Assembly (NCBI GenBank): GCA_035353175.1
Contig: DAOPZC010000021.1
Coordinates: forward strand, 1-61,810
Source of the DNA: DAOPZC01 sp035353175
GTDB lineage: Bacteria; Verrucomicrobiota; Kiritimatiellia; RFP12; UBA1067
Length of the DNA: 61,810 nt
Direction: 5' to 3'
Below the pieces are notes generated by a model, which did not search any database, had not been told where the DNA came from, and saw only the letters and a list, made by a program, of their open reading frames with translations. This document shows positions 28,064 through 36,169 of this stretch, one piece after another. The first letter of the stretch is position 1, and each line of letters opens with the position of its first letter. A program made the translations under genes and the position numbers.

Positions 28064-28092
28064 CTTCAGTCCTCCTCAGCTCATTTTCACGC

Positions 28093-29019
28093 TCAGTCCA
28101 TCACGCCCCCGAACAAGCCGCCCGCTGCCCCCAGCAGCGCGGCGCGACCGCCCAGTTCCGACGAGACCGCTAGCGGTGAGCCGGCGCGGCGGGCCAGAGC
28201 CGCATTCAGCGGCGTTTCGAAGAGCGCAAAGTCGTTCGCGATCCGTCCGCCGAAAATGATCCGCTCGGGGCGGAACCGCTCGCACACCGGAAGCAGCACT
28301 GCCGCCAGGTCTTCCCCCAGTTCAGCGAAGATCCTGCCCGCCTCGGCGTCGCCGCGCCTCGCCGCGTCCGCGATGCCTTTGGCACCGTCGCCGACCGGGT
28401 ATTCCGGCCGGACGAGGCGATAGCGGCTCACCAGCCCCCGCGTGGAGACGGCGTCTTCGACCGTGCCGCCCTTGTATGGGCGGCTCCACACGCTGACCTC
28501 GGAAGCCGGGCTGCCCAGCGCGTTAACGCGGAACACGCCGTCGAAGCGGCAGGAGACGCCAATCCCTGTTCCCAGCGTTACCCCGAGGCACCGGCACAGA
28601 CCGCGTCCCGCGCCCCGCCACATTTCGCCCGCCAGGAACGCGTTGGCGTCGTGCATGAACCGGAAAGGCAACCCCGCGGCTTCGGGTACAGCCGCGCGCA
28701 AGCTCTCGCCAAGCGGAAGATCCTTCAGCGCCGAGAACTTGTGCGTCATCAGGCTCACACCGCGTGCGTAATCGAACGGCCCGGGAATCGCCACGCCGAT
28801 CCCGCAGACCGGCGCCTCCGCCGCGCGGAGGCCCGCCGACAGAACTTCAGCCAGCGCACGAACGATCACCCGCGCGGACGCGGACGAGTCGACGGCCGCA
28901 GGGGCCAGTTCCGCGATCCTGCCATCCCAGAACACCAGACCGGACTTGACGGCGCTACCGCCGACGTCCAGCGCCAGCACGCAACCACTTACTTCAGTAA
29001 CGTTTTGGTCACTTTGCAT
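28093..29019 (-). CDS. ROK-family sugar kinase
   Basis: 308 residues. The ATP-binding start ALDVGGSAVKSGLV, the IGVAIPGPFD segment, the catalytic Asp in FMHDANAFLAGE and the GVTLGTGIGVSCRFDG loop match ROK kinases. The usual zinc motif CxCGxxGC is absent, so it is an atypical member. It probably phosphorylates a hexose or N-acylhexosamine released by the operon's hydrolases. ATG 29019 is chosen because the phosphate loop starts about 15 residues later; a GTG at 29028 is also possible. The start lies inside the end of the isomerase-like gene (31-bp overlap), so expression is probably coupled. Confidence 0.85.
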   Translation of the reverse strand: MQSDQNVTEVSGCVLALDVGGSAVKSGLVFWDGRIAELAPAAVDSSASARVIVRALAEVLSAGLRAAEAPVCGIGVAIPGPFDYARGVSLMTHKFSALKDLPLGESLRAAVPEAAGLPFRFMHDANAFLAGEMWRGAGRGLCRCLGVTLGTGIGVSCRFDGVFRVNALGSPASEVSVWSRPYKGGTVEDAVSTRGLVSRYRLVRPEYPVGDGAKGIADAARRGDAEAGRIFAELGEDLAAVLLPVCERFRPERIIFGGRIANDFALFETPLNAALARRAGSPLAVSSELGGRAALLGAAGGLFGGVMD

Positions 29020-30830
29020 GGGTCGCACCCCAAATTGATGACGCTGTACTTGCCCAGCGAGGCAGGCACCACAACCATGTCGCAGGGCCTCATCCGGAAA
29101 CAGCGCTCAGGGTGGTCAAGTGCGGTCACCAGCACCTCCTCGCCTTCGACCAACACCAGCACGTGAAACTTACCGTCCGTATCGTCGCAAACCGCGCGCT
29201 CAAACTCCAGCCGCCTCAGGCTGAAATAGATCTTCTCGTGCTCGCCGAGAAGCACCTCACGCCAGCCGGGTCCTTCGCGCAGAACCTTGGGCTGAGGCCG
29301 AAGCACGCCGTCAGCCGTGCTCCTCCGGCATGCCGTATTCGTTACGTTCTGACCATGCCTAGAATGGATCGGGCGCGGAACACCGTTCAAGTCCAGCCGC
29401 AGATAGTCGTAGAGCTTGAACGTATACGAACCGACCGTGCACGAGCCGATCTCCAGCACCACCTGATTCCTGCCCGAGGCGTGTACGGTGCCGCCGGGAA
29501 GCAGGAACTGGTCGCCCTGACGGCTCTCGAACGAATTGACGAACCGGTCGTAGTCGAATGTCTCGCGGCGCGTCTCGGCCGCGCGCACTTTCTCGAAAAA
29601 CGCTTTCGTGTCGGCGTCGTCATGAAAGCCGAGGTACGTGCGCGAGCCTCCGGTCTTGACCACGTAATAACTCTCGTCCTGCTGGAACGGCTCATTAAAA
29701 TGCTCGCGCGTGTACTCTGCAGGCGGATGCACCTGGATCGACATGTTGCCGTTGCCCGCATACGTGTCGTCGAAGTTGAACCGGATCGGGAAAAGGCGGC
29801 CGAACCGCCGCACGCTCTCAGGTCCCATCAGCTGCTCGGCCTGCGTCCGGAAGAATGTCGGGAAAGGCACCTCCAGCGTATGTTGCCCGACCTTGATCAG
29901 CACGCTGACCTCGTTCGGAATCAAATCGAACACCCAGGCGCAGTTCCGCATGTCTTCCGGCAGGCCGCGCAGCTTCTTGATGTACTGCCCGCCCCAGACG
30001 CCCTCCAGATAGACCGGTTTGCAGCGGAACGGATAGGCGAGCATTTCCGCAAGGATCCGCGTGAACGCGTCACACGGCAGCAGCTTGAGCGTGTCGGGCC
30101 TGTTGGCGTCGATGTAAAAAGTGACAGCCCCGCTCAAAATCAGCCCGTCCCGGTGCTTCATCGCGATCTCGTAGTCGAAATAGTAGAGCCGCCGGAATAT
30201 GTAACCGAGCGTGCGTTCGCCACGGTCCCCCAGAGGCAAGACGCGCCCGGCCCTGATCCGCAACGTCACCTGCTGGGGTGTCAGATCGCAGTAAAGAATC
30301 ACGTCATACAGCGGCTGCAACCGCTCGCAAGCTGCGCCGCACCCATAAAAGCAGACCACCTCGCGCACGCCCGCCGGCTTGACCGCCCGCTCCTGCAAGC
30401 GTTTTTTCTGCTGCGACAGCCGGTCGGCATCGAAGAGGTCGTCGATATCGCCGTGAAAAATTTTCCCGAACAGCAGCACGGGGTCGATCTCGCGGTCGGT
30501 CGGAAGATTGCCGGACAGCATCGTCTCAAGCTCCTCTGACCGCTTGTAACACGCGGCAATGTCGATCACCGTCAGCGCTATTTTCTCGGCCGCAAGCGCG
30601 TTCCGCAGCAGCCCGAGAAGATGCGGCCAGTCGGTTCCGACATACCCGTCGAGCGCCACGAACGGACACCCGGCCCCACGCGTGTCGGCACACGCGTTCA
30701 GCTTCGCGAGAATCGCCCGCATGACGGCCGCATTGCCGACAGCCATCGCCGAAACCGTCTCGGGCGGCAGAACCGGCCGATTGACCGCGTTCGCGTCGTC
30801 GTACGGATAGGGATTGAACATGAAACTCAT
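28989..30830 (-). CDS. Class I mannose-6-phosphate isomerase-like protein with extra N-terminal domain
   Basis: 613 residues, nearly twice a usual mannose-6-phosphate isomerase. The C-terminal half has the cupin isomerase pattern: YLEGVWGGQYIKKL, the zinc-site region GNMSIQVHPPAEYT, DESYYVVKTGG, and LPGGTVHASGRNQVVLEIG, then a second cupin. The N-terminal 280 residues resemble a uridine-kinase-like fold (FVALDGYVGTDWPHLLGLL) but lack a good P-loop. Similar fusions are known in Bacteroidetes. It should interconvert mannose-6-phosphate or a related sugar phosphate with the ketose form. ATG 30830 follows AAAGGA. It heads the operon isomerase, ROK kinase, GH2/5-like, GH42-like, under the paired TTGCGCAA promoter. 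Confidence 0.78.
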   Translation of the reverse strand: MSFMFNPYPYDDANAVNRPVLPPETVSAMAVGNAAVMRAILAKLNACADTRGAGCPFVALDGYVGTDWPHLLGLLRNALAAEKIALTVIDIAACYKRSEELETMLSGNLPTDREIDPVLLFGKIFHGDIDDLFDADRLSQQKKRLQERAVKPAGVREVVCFYGCGAACERLQPLYDVILYCDLTPQQVTLRIRAGRVLPLGDRGERTLGYIFRRLYYFDYEIAMKHRDGLILSGAVTFYIDANRPDTLKLLPCDAFTRILAEMLAYPFRCKPVYLEGVWGGQYIKKLRGLPEDMRNCAWVFDLIPNEVSVLIKVGQHTLEVPFPTFFRTQAEQLMGPESVRRFGRLFPIRFNFDDTYAGNGNMSIQVHPPAEYTREHFNEPFQQDESYYVVKTGGSRTYLGFHDDADTKAFFEKVRAAETRRETFDYDRFVNSFESRQGDQFLLPGGTVHASGRNQVVLEIGSCTVGSYTFKLYDYLRLDLNGVPRPIHSRHGQNVTNTACRRSTADGVLRPQPKVLREGPGWREVLLGEHEKIYFSLRRLEFERAVCDDTDGKFHVLVLVEGEEVLVTALDHPERCFRMRPCDMVVVPASLGKYSVINLGCDPCKVTKTLLK

Positions 30831-30888
30831 TATCTTGATTCCTTTGGAGGGGTGAAAACTTCGTGCACGACACCCTTCAGCTGGCATC

Positions 30889-30955
30889 AGCATACGGCAG
30901 ACATTGCACTAAAAACAATGTCCGTTTGCGCAAAAATATCAAACGGATTGCGCAA
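30889..30955 (-). promoter_or_regulatory. Promoter with paired TTGCGCAA operators ahead of the isomerase/ROK operon
   Basis: Read on the minus strand: TTGCGCAA at 30948-30955 and 30926-30933 (22-bp spacing), the block GGACATTGTTT, -35 TTGTTT at 30913-30918, an 18-bp spacer and -10 TATGCT at 30889-30894, 59 bp before the ATG at 30830. It mirrors 15408-15474. The sites also lie 41-70 bp upstream of XylR paralogue 2 (30996), so the same protein could govern its own gene. Confidence 0.68.
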
Positions 30956-30995
30956 CCGCTTGTCGCCTAAAAAAGATCTTGGTAAGGTAACCGCC

Positions 30996-32198
30996 ATGCC
31001 CTCGATTCTGAAAAGAACGCCTAGGGTCCTTGTGATTCAAGAGACCTGTGTGCAGCCCGGCAAGGATAAGTTGCAGGGCATTTTCAACTATGTCCATCTG
31101 TACGGGCCGTGGCATCTGCACCTGATTCAAAGCCGCGCCGGCGAGCAAACGATCCGCGCCCTGGCCGACTGGAACGAATACGACGGCATCATCGCCGACC
31201 AAATGGCGTTCGAAATGGCCGACGTTCTGCGACAGACCCGTAAACCCGTCATCCTGATGGTGCACCCCGACCCCGCCCTGCATGCGCCGTCGCTTTTTTC
31301 GCGGCTCTCCTGCGTCCTCGAAGACTCGGCCAGCATCGGGGCGGCCGGCGCCGCCTACTTCCTGGCACGCGGGTACAAACACTTTGCGTATGTCGGCGAA
31401 GCGCTCGGCCGCAACTGGTCCATCGTGCGCGGCGTCGCATTCGAGAAGCGCGCCGAAGCGGATGGATGCGCCTGTGACCTTTATGCCGCCCCGGCCGCCA
31501 ACACCGACTGGAAAACGGAGAGGAAGCACTTGTTGCTTTGGCTGAAGGCGCTCCCCAAACCCGTTGGGCTTCTGGCCGCCATGGACACCCGCGCTCACCA
31601 GGTGCTCGACGCGTGCGCCGAAGCGGGGCTACGCGTCCCGCACGACGTGGCGGTGCTGGGCGTTGACAACGACGAACTGATCTGCAACGGTTCCATTCCC
31701 ACCCTCTCCAGCATTCAGCGCGACACGTTGACCTGCGGATTTCTGGCGGCTCAAGTGCTGGATTCGCTCATGCGTAAGAGTGCGCGAAAAAAACAAATTC
31801 TGTCGTACGGCGTCAGCCGGATAGTCTCGCGAGATTCCACGCGAACGGATGCCGCGCCGGCCGACCTCATGGCGATCCGGGCGCGGGAGTTTATCCGGAT
31901 CAACGTGGGCGAGCGAATCGGCGTTCCGGATGTGGTGCGGCACCTGCATGTCTCGCGGCGGCTGGCAGAACTCCGTTTCCGTGCCGCGTATGGCATATCT
32001 CTGTTAGAGGAAATTCGAAACGCCCGGCTGGAACGCGTCCGGCGCCTGCTTTCAGAAACCGACCTGACGCTCGCAGAAATCTGCGACCGCTGCGATTACC
32101 AGACCGATATCCACCTGCGCCGCATCTTCAAGCGGCGCTTCGGCTGTTCCATGCGCGAGTACCGGCAGCGATCACCAACCAGAAACCGTGCGACTTAG
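30996..32198 (+). CDS. XylR-type regulator, paralogue 2
   Basis: 400 residues with a LacI-like sugar-sensing domain (RVLVIQETCVQPGKDKLQGI; DVAVLGVDNDELICNGSIPT) and a C-terminal AraC double helix-turn-helix (QTDIHLRRIFKRRFGCSMRE). ATG 30996 has AAGG 8 nt upstream; the open frame extends further back but through non-conserved sequence and the operator. It diverges from the isomerase/ROK operon with the paired TTGCGCAA sites between them, making it the best candidate for the protein that binds there and at 15444-15474. It is highly similar to paralogue 1 at 17834. Confidence 0.92.
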   Translation: MPSILKRTPRVLVIQETCVQPGKDKLQGIFNYVHLYGPWHLHLIQSRAGEQTIRALADWNEYDGIIADQMAFEMADVLRQTRKPVILMVHPDPALHAPSLFSRLSCVLEDSASIGAAGAAYFLARGYKHFAYVGEALGRNWSIVRGVAFEKRAEADGCACDLYAAPAANTDWKTERKHLLLWLKALPKPVGLLAAMDTRAHQVLDACAEAGLRVPHDVAVLGVDNDELICNGSIPTLSSIQRDTLTCGFLAAQVLDSLMRKSARKKQILSYGVSRIVSRDSTRTDAAPADLMAIRAREFIRINVGERIGVPDVVRHLHVSRRLAELRFRAAYGISLLEEIRNARLERVRRLLSETDLTLAEICDRCDYQTDIHLRRIFKRRFGCSMREYRQRSPTRNRAT

Positions 32199-32360
32199 CC
32201 CGCGCACATTCTGTTACCACGGATCACCGCACCCGTAGAGAAAACCGGGCATCTACGTGATGCGGACTCAATGCTCTTTTTTGCGAACTCTCCGTGTGGA
32301 TGACTTCGTGCGCGGTTCACGGTTTACGGATGGCGCGTGAAGGCCTATACTGGGGCTCTG

Positions 32361-33593
32361 ATGAATGCTGTTAAACGCCAAAGGAAATCCACGCGACAGA
32401 AAATCCCTCAAGTCGCGATCCTGTTGGAATCCTCGCACGAAACGTCGCGCGGCATGCTTCGCGGCATCCTCAATTACGTCCGTCTCTACGGCCCCTGGGC
32501 GCTGCACATCATCTCCGGCGGGGCCAGCGACCAGAAGATGCCCGACCTGCGCGCCTGGCACGGATCCGGCATCATTGCCCGCATCCCGAACGACAGGGTC
32601 GCCGCCGACATCGACGCCGCGCGGCTGCCCACGGTGATCATCGATCCATTAGCCCCTTACTTGGCCCCCACCCATCCGCTGTCACGCTGTTGCCGCGTCC
32701 AGTGCGACTCCGAGGCCGTTTCCCGCTGTGCGGCCGATCATTTTTTGGCCAACGCGTTCACCCATTTCTGTTTTGTCGGGGACCCCTCCGGCTTGAACTG
32801 GTCACGCTGGCGCCAAGAAGCCTTCATCCGGCGGCTCTCAGAAGCCGGCTACGGATGCGACCTCTATCCCGCACCCACAGCGAAAGAACGCCGCGAGTGG
32901 GAAGTCGAATGTAAACGCATGAGCCGCTGGCTGCGGACGCTGCCCAAACCGCTCGCCGTCTTCGCGGCCAACGACACCCGCGGCCGCCAGGTGCTCAATG
33001 CCTGCCTCGCCGCCGACATCCCCGTGCCCTATGAAACCGCCGTGCTGGGCGTGAACAACGACACGCTGATCTGCGAAACCAGTCTCCCCCCCCTCTCCAG
33101 TGTCGCCGTCGATGTTGAACAGGCCGGCTATGCCGCCGCCGAACTGCTCGACCAGCTCATGCGGCATACGCAGTGTGAACGGAAGTGTGTCACGTACGGG
33201 CCATCGGGCGTTGTTCAACGTGCCTCGACCCAGCGGCTTCACGTCACCGACCGGCTCGTGATCCGCGCGTTAGAATACATCCGCATCAACGCCGGTCTGA
33301 ACATTCGCGTCTCCGATGTCGCGAACCATCTCGGCATTACGCGGCGCTGGGCCGAAAAGCGCTTCGGCCAGACGCTGCAGCGGTCGGTGCTTGACGAGAT
33401 CCAGCGGGTGCGGATGGACACGATCCGCGCGCTGGTCAGCGGAACGGCGACGCCCTTTACTCAGATCGCCCGACGCTGCGGCTTCACCAGTGCCAACCAT
33501 CTCGGCATCATCTTCAAAAACCATTTCGGCATGACGATGAGCGATTATCGGAAACAAGTACCGGTGGCGCAACACCCCTTGGACGTTCTTTGA
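32361..33593 (+). CDS. XylR-type regulator, paralogue 3
   Basis: 410 residues with the same two-part plan as the other two: QVAILLESSHETSRGMLRGI at the sensor start, ETAVLGVNNDTLICETSLPP in the sensor, and a C-terminal AraC domain (RCGFTSANHLGIIFKNHFGM). It is more divergent than paralogues 1 and 2, and its recognition helices differ, so its operator is probably different. ATG 32361 is preferred; an in-frame GTG at 32337 is possible and neither has a strong ribosome site. Its stop overlaps the TTG start of the dus gene by 4 nt, so it may be co-transcribed with housekeeping genes. The 162-bp spacer upstream shows no clear operator. Confidence 0.88.
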   Translation: MNAVKRQRKSTRQKIPQVAILLESSHETSRGMLRGILNYVRLYGPWALHIISGGASDQKMPDLRAWHGSGIIARIPNDRVAADIDAARLPTVIIDPLAPYLAPTHPLSRCCRVQCDSEAVSRCAADHFLANAFTHFCFVGDPSGLNWSRWRQEAFIRRLSEAGYGCDLYPAPTAKERREWEVECKRMSRWLRTLPKPLAVFAANDTRGRQVLNACLAADIPVPYETAVLGVNNDTLICETSLPPLSSVAVDVEQAGYAAAELLDQLMRHTQCERKCVTYGPSGVVQRASTQRLHVTDRLVIRALEYIRINAGLNIRVSDVANHLGITRRWAEKRFGQTLQRSVLDEIQRVRMDTIRALVSGTATPFTQIARRCGFTSANHLGIIFKNHFGMTMSDYRKQVPVAQHPLDVL

Positions 33594-34708
33594 AAACACC
33601 GCTTCACACCCTTTTTAATCTGTCCGGCACAGACAGCCCGCTGCTGTTCCTCGCACCGATGGCCGGCTACACCAATGCGCCGATGCGGCGCATCTGCCAC
33701 CAGCACGGTGCGGCGCTCACCTACACCGAGATGACCAACGATCTCGGGCTGCTCCACGAATCGGACAAGACCTGGCACCTGCTGGAAACCTTTGACGACG
33801 AAGGCCCGGTGGTCGCGCACCTCTATGGCACGGATCCCGAGTCGCTGGCCGCGGCCGCCGTCAAAGCCGAGCAAACCGGAAAATTCGCAGGGGTCGACCT
33901 GAACGCCGGCTGCCCGGTCCACAAGATCACCTCCAACGGCGCGGGAGCTGCACTCATCAAGGATCCGCAGCGCATCCGCGACATTCTCGCCGCCATGCGG
34001 AAGGCCGTGCGGTTACCACTCACGATCAAAACTCGTCTGGGCCCGCATCCCGACAAGGTCGCGATCTTCGAGATCCTCGCAGCGGCAGAAGAGGCCGGCG
34101 CGGACGCGCTCGCCCTGCACGGGCGTTTCACGTCTCAGGGACATGGCGGAGACGTCGGCCTGGACCTGATGGCCGATGTCAAGCGCCGCGCGAACATCCC
34201 GATCATCGGCAATGGCGGGGTGTGCTCGCCCCACGATGCGTGGCGCATGTTCCACGAGACCGGGGTCGACGCCGTGATGATCGCGCGCGCCGCGATCGGC
34301 AACCCGTGGATCTTCGAGGAAATTCAAAGCGCGCTCGCTGCGGGGCAAGAGCCGGCCACGCATTGCCGCACGGGAATGCGCCCGCGGCGTGACCTGAAAG
34401 AAATCCGCGAGGCGCTGGAAGCGCACATGGACGCGGAGCAGGCGCTCATCCGGAGGATCCGCGAACGCTACGGCCTGCCCCGCGACGCAGTTGACGCGGA
34501 CGAGACTTTGGCAACCACGTTCCGCTGCCACCTGTTCCGCTATCTGCACGGGCTCAAGGGCTCATCCTACGTGCGCGGACGCCTGCACGAGCTACACAAC
34601 CTCGCCGACATCCGCGCGGCGGTCGCAAGTTGCCTTGAGCGCGAAGCCGCTTACCGCGCCGCTGCGCCTAATGCGCTGATGCCACCGACACAGGAGACCA
34701 CGCTTTGA
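33590..34708 (+). CDS. dus: tRNA-dihydrouridine synthase (DusB-like)
   Basis: 372 residues. FMN-dependent TIM-barrel enzyme that reduces specific uridines in tRNA D-loops. Motifs: LFLAPMAGYTNAPMRRICHQ, catalytic Cys in DLNAGCPVHKI (about residue 108), LTIKTRLG, ALALHGRFTSQG, PIIGNGGV and a FMN phosphate site DAVMIARAAIGNPWIF. Start is TTG at 33590, overlapping the preceding stop as TTGA; the next ATG would delete the conserved first strand. Its own stop overlaps the next gene in the same way. It does not belong functionally with the regulator upstream. Confidence 0.92.
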   Translation: MKTPLHTLFNLSGTDSPLLFLAPMAGYTNAPMRRICHQHGAALTYTEMTNDLGLLHESDKTWHLLETFDDEGPVVAHLYGTDPESLAAAAVKAEQTGKFAGVDLNAGCPVHKITSNGAGAALIKDPQRIRDILAAMRKAVRLPLTIKTRLGPHPDKVAIFEILAAAEEAGADALALHGRFTSQGHGGDVGLDLMADVKRRANIPIIGNGGVCSPHDAWRMFHETGVDAVMIARAAIGNPWIFEEIQSALAAGQEPATHCRTGMRPRRDLKEIREALEAHMDAEQALIRRIRERYGLPRDAVDADETLATTFRCHLFRYLHGLKGSSYVRGRLHELHNLADIRAAVASCLEREAAYRAAAPNALMPPTQETTL

Positions 34709-36081
34709 ACAACGCCATCCGCATCTGGTTGCTCATGACATTTTTCTGCGCGCACCGTACATGTGCGCTTGATGCTTGCCGCATCGAGGTCGTCGAAAAG
34801 GGCACCGGCTGGCCCGTGCCGCTGGTGGAGCTCAAGACTACGCATAACATCCGGTTCGTCACCGACAATGCCGGCGTAATCGCCTTCGATCTGCCGGAGC
34901 TCATGGGGCGCGAAACCTGGTTCGACGTCAGCGGACACGGGTACGAGCGGCCGAAAGACGGGTTCGGCATGCGCGGTGTACGCCTCGTGCCGGAGCCCGG
35001 CAAGACGCTCAAGGTGGAGGTGAACCGCACGATCATCGCCAAACGCCTCGGGCGCCTGACCGGCGGCGGACTCTTCGGCGAGAGCCAGAAATTGGGACGC
35101 GAAACCGCATGGCAGGAGACGGGATCGTTCGGCTGTGATTCGGTCCAGAACGCCGTGCACGAGGGCCGGCTTTTCTGGGCGTGGGGCGACACCACCCTGG
35201 CGCACTACCCGCTCGGCGTATTTGACATGACGAGCGCCGTCACGCCGATCCAGCCTTTTTCCTCGTTTGAGCCCCCGCTGCGGCTAAACTTCGAATACTT
35301 CAGGGACGCCAAGGGCCTGCCGCGCGGCGTGGCCAAGATGCCGGGAAGCGGCCCCACGTGGATCAGCGGCTATGTCAGTCTCCCCGACAAAGCGGGCGTC
35401 CACCACCTCGTCGCCACCTACGTGAAAATCAAGACGCCTTTGGACGCCTACGAGTGCGGCCTCTGCGTCTGGAACGACCCGTCCGCCAATTTTGAGCGGC
35501 TGCGCGTGCTCTGGACAAAATCAGAAGCCGTCCCCAAGCCGCCCCTCGCGCCAGACGGCCATCCGGCCTTCTGGACGGATTCGCAAGGCAAGGCGTGGGT
35601 GCTGTTTGGCGACCCGTTGCCCCGTTTCCGCTGCCCCGCCACTTTCGAGGCCTGGCAGGACGTTTCAACGTGGGAGCGTCTCTCTTCGCAAGCACTCCTG
35701 ACATCCGCTTCAGACGCAAAACCGGTCAAGCCCCATTCGGGATCCATCGCCTACAACCGCTACCGTAAACGCTGGGTCACGGTCTTCATGGAAGCCTTCG
35801 GCAAGCCCTCCGCGTTCGGCGAACTCTGGTACGCCGAAGCGGATGCGCCGACCGGCCCTTGGGGCAAAGCCGTCAAGGTCCTGACCCACGACAACTACAC
35901 GTTCTACAACCCGCGCCTGCATCCCGAATGCACGCCAGACGGGTCGCCCATCGTGCTCTTCGAAGGCTCATACACCGCCGAGTTCGCCGACCGTCCGAAC
36001 CCCACGCCCCGCTACAACTACACGCAGATCCTCTACCGTCTCGACCTCGACGACCCCGCGCTGAAACCGGCGCAGGAATAG
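34705..36081 (+). CDS. Secreted protein of unknown function, probable beta-propeller
   Basis: 458 residues with a signal peptide (WLLMTFFCAHRTCALDA). The N-terminal 90 residues look like a carboxypeptidase-regulatory beta-sandwich (PVPLVELKTTHNIRFVTDNAG). The rest resembles a five-bladed propeller of the GH32/43/DUF4185 kind (HEGRLFWAWGDTTLAHYP; HSGSIAYNRYRKRWVTVFME; GELWYAEADAPTGPWGKAVK). No catalytic triad could be assigned with confidence. It begins at a TTG that overlaps the dus stop (TTGA), with GGAG a few bases upstream. Function is not recognised. Confidence 0.6.
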   Translation: MNNAIRIWLLMTFFCAHRTCALDACRIEVVEKGTGWPVPLVELKTTHNIRFVTDNAGVIAFDLPELMGRETWFDVSGHGYERPKDGFGMRGVRLVPEPGKTLKVEVNRTIIAKRLGRLTGGGLFGESQKLGRETAWQETGSFGCDSVQNAVHEGRLFWAWGDTTLAHYPLGVFDMTSAVTPIQPFSSFEPPLRLNFEYFRDAKGLPRGVAKMPGSGPTWISGYVSLPDKAGVHHLVATYVKIKTPLDAYECGLCVWNDPSANFERLRVLWTKSEAVPKPPLAPDGHPAFWTDSQGKAWVLFGDPLPRFRCPATFEAWQDVSTWERLSSQALLTSASDAKPVKPHSGSIAYNRYRKRWVTVFMEAFGKPSAFGELWYAEADAPTGPWGKAVKVLTHDNYTFYNPRLHPECTPDGSPIVLFEGSYTAEFADRPNPTPRYNYTQILYRLDLDDPALKPAQE

Positions 36082-36169
36082 CGCGAATAGCGCATCTGGC
36101 ATTCATTTCTGTTGTGCTCGCCGATATCAGGCGGTAAAATAGCGGCATCTTTGAGCTCCATTTTGACAC

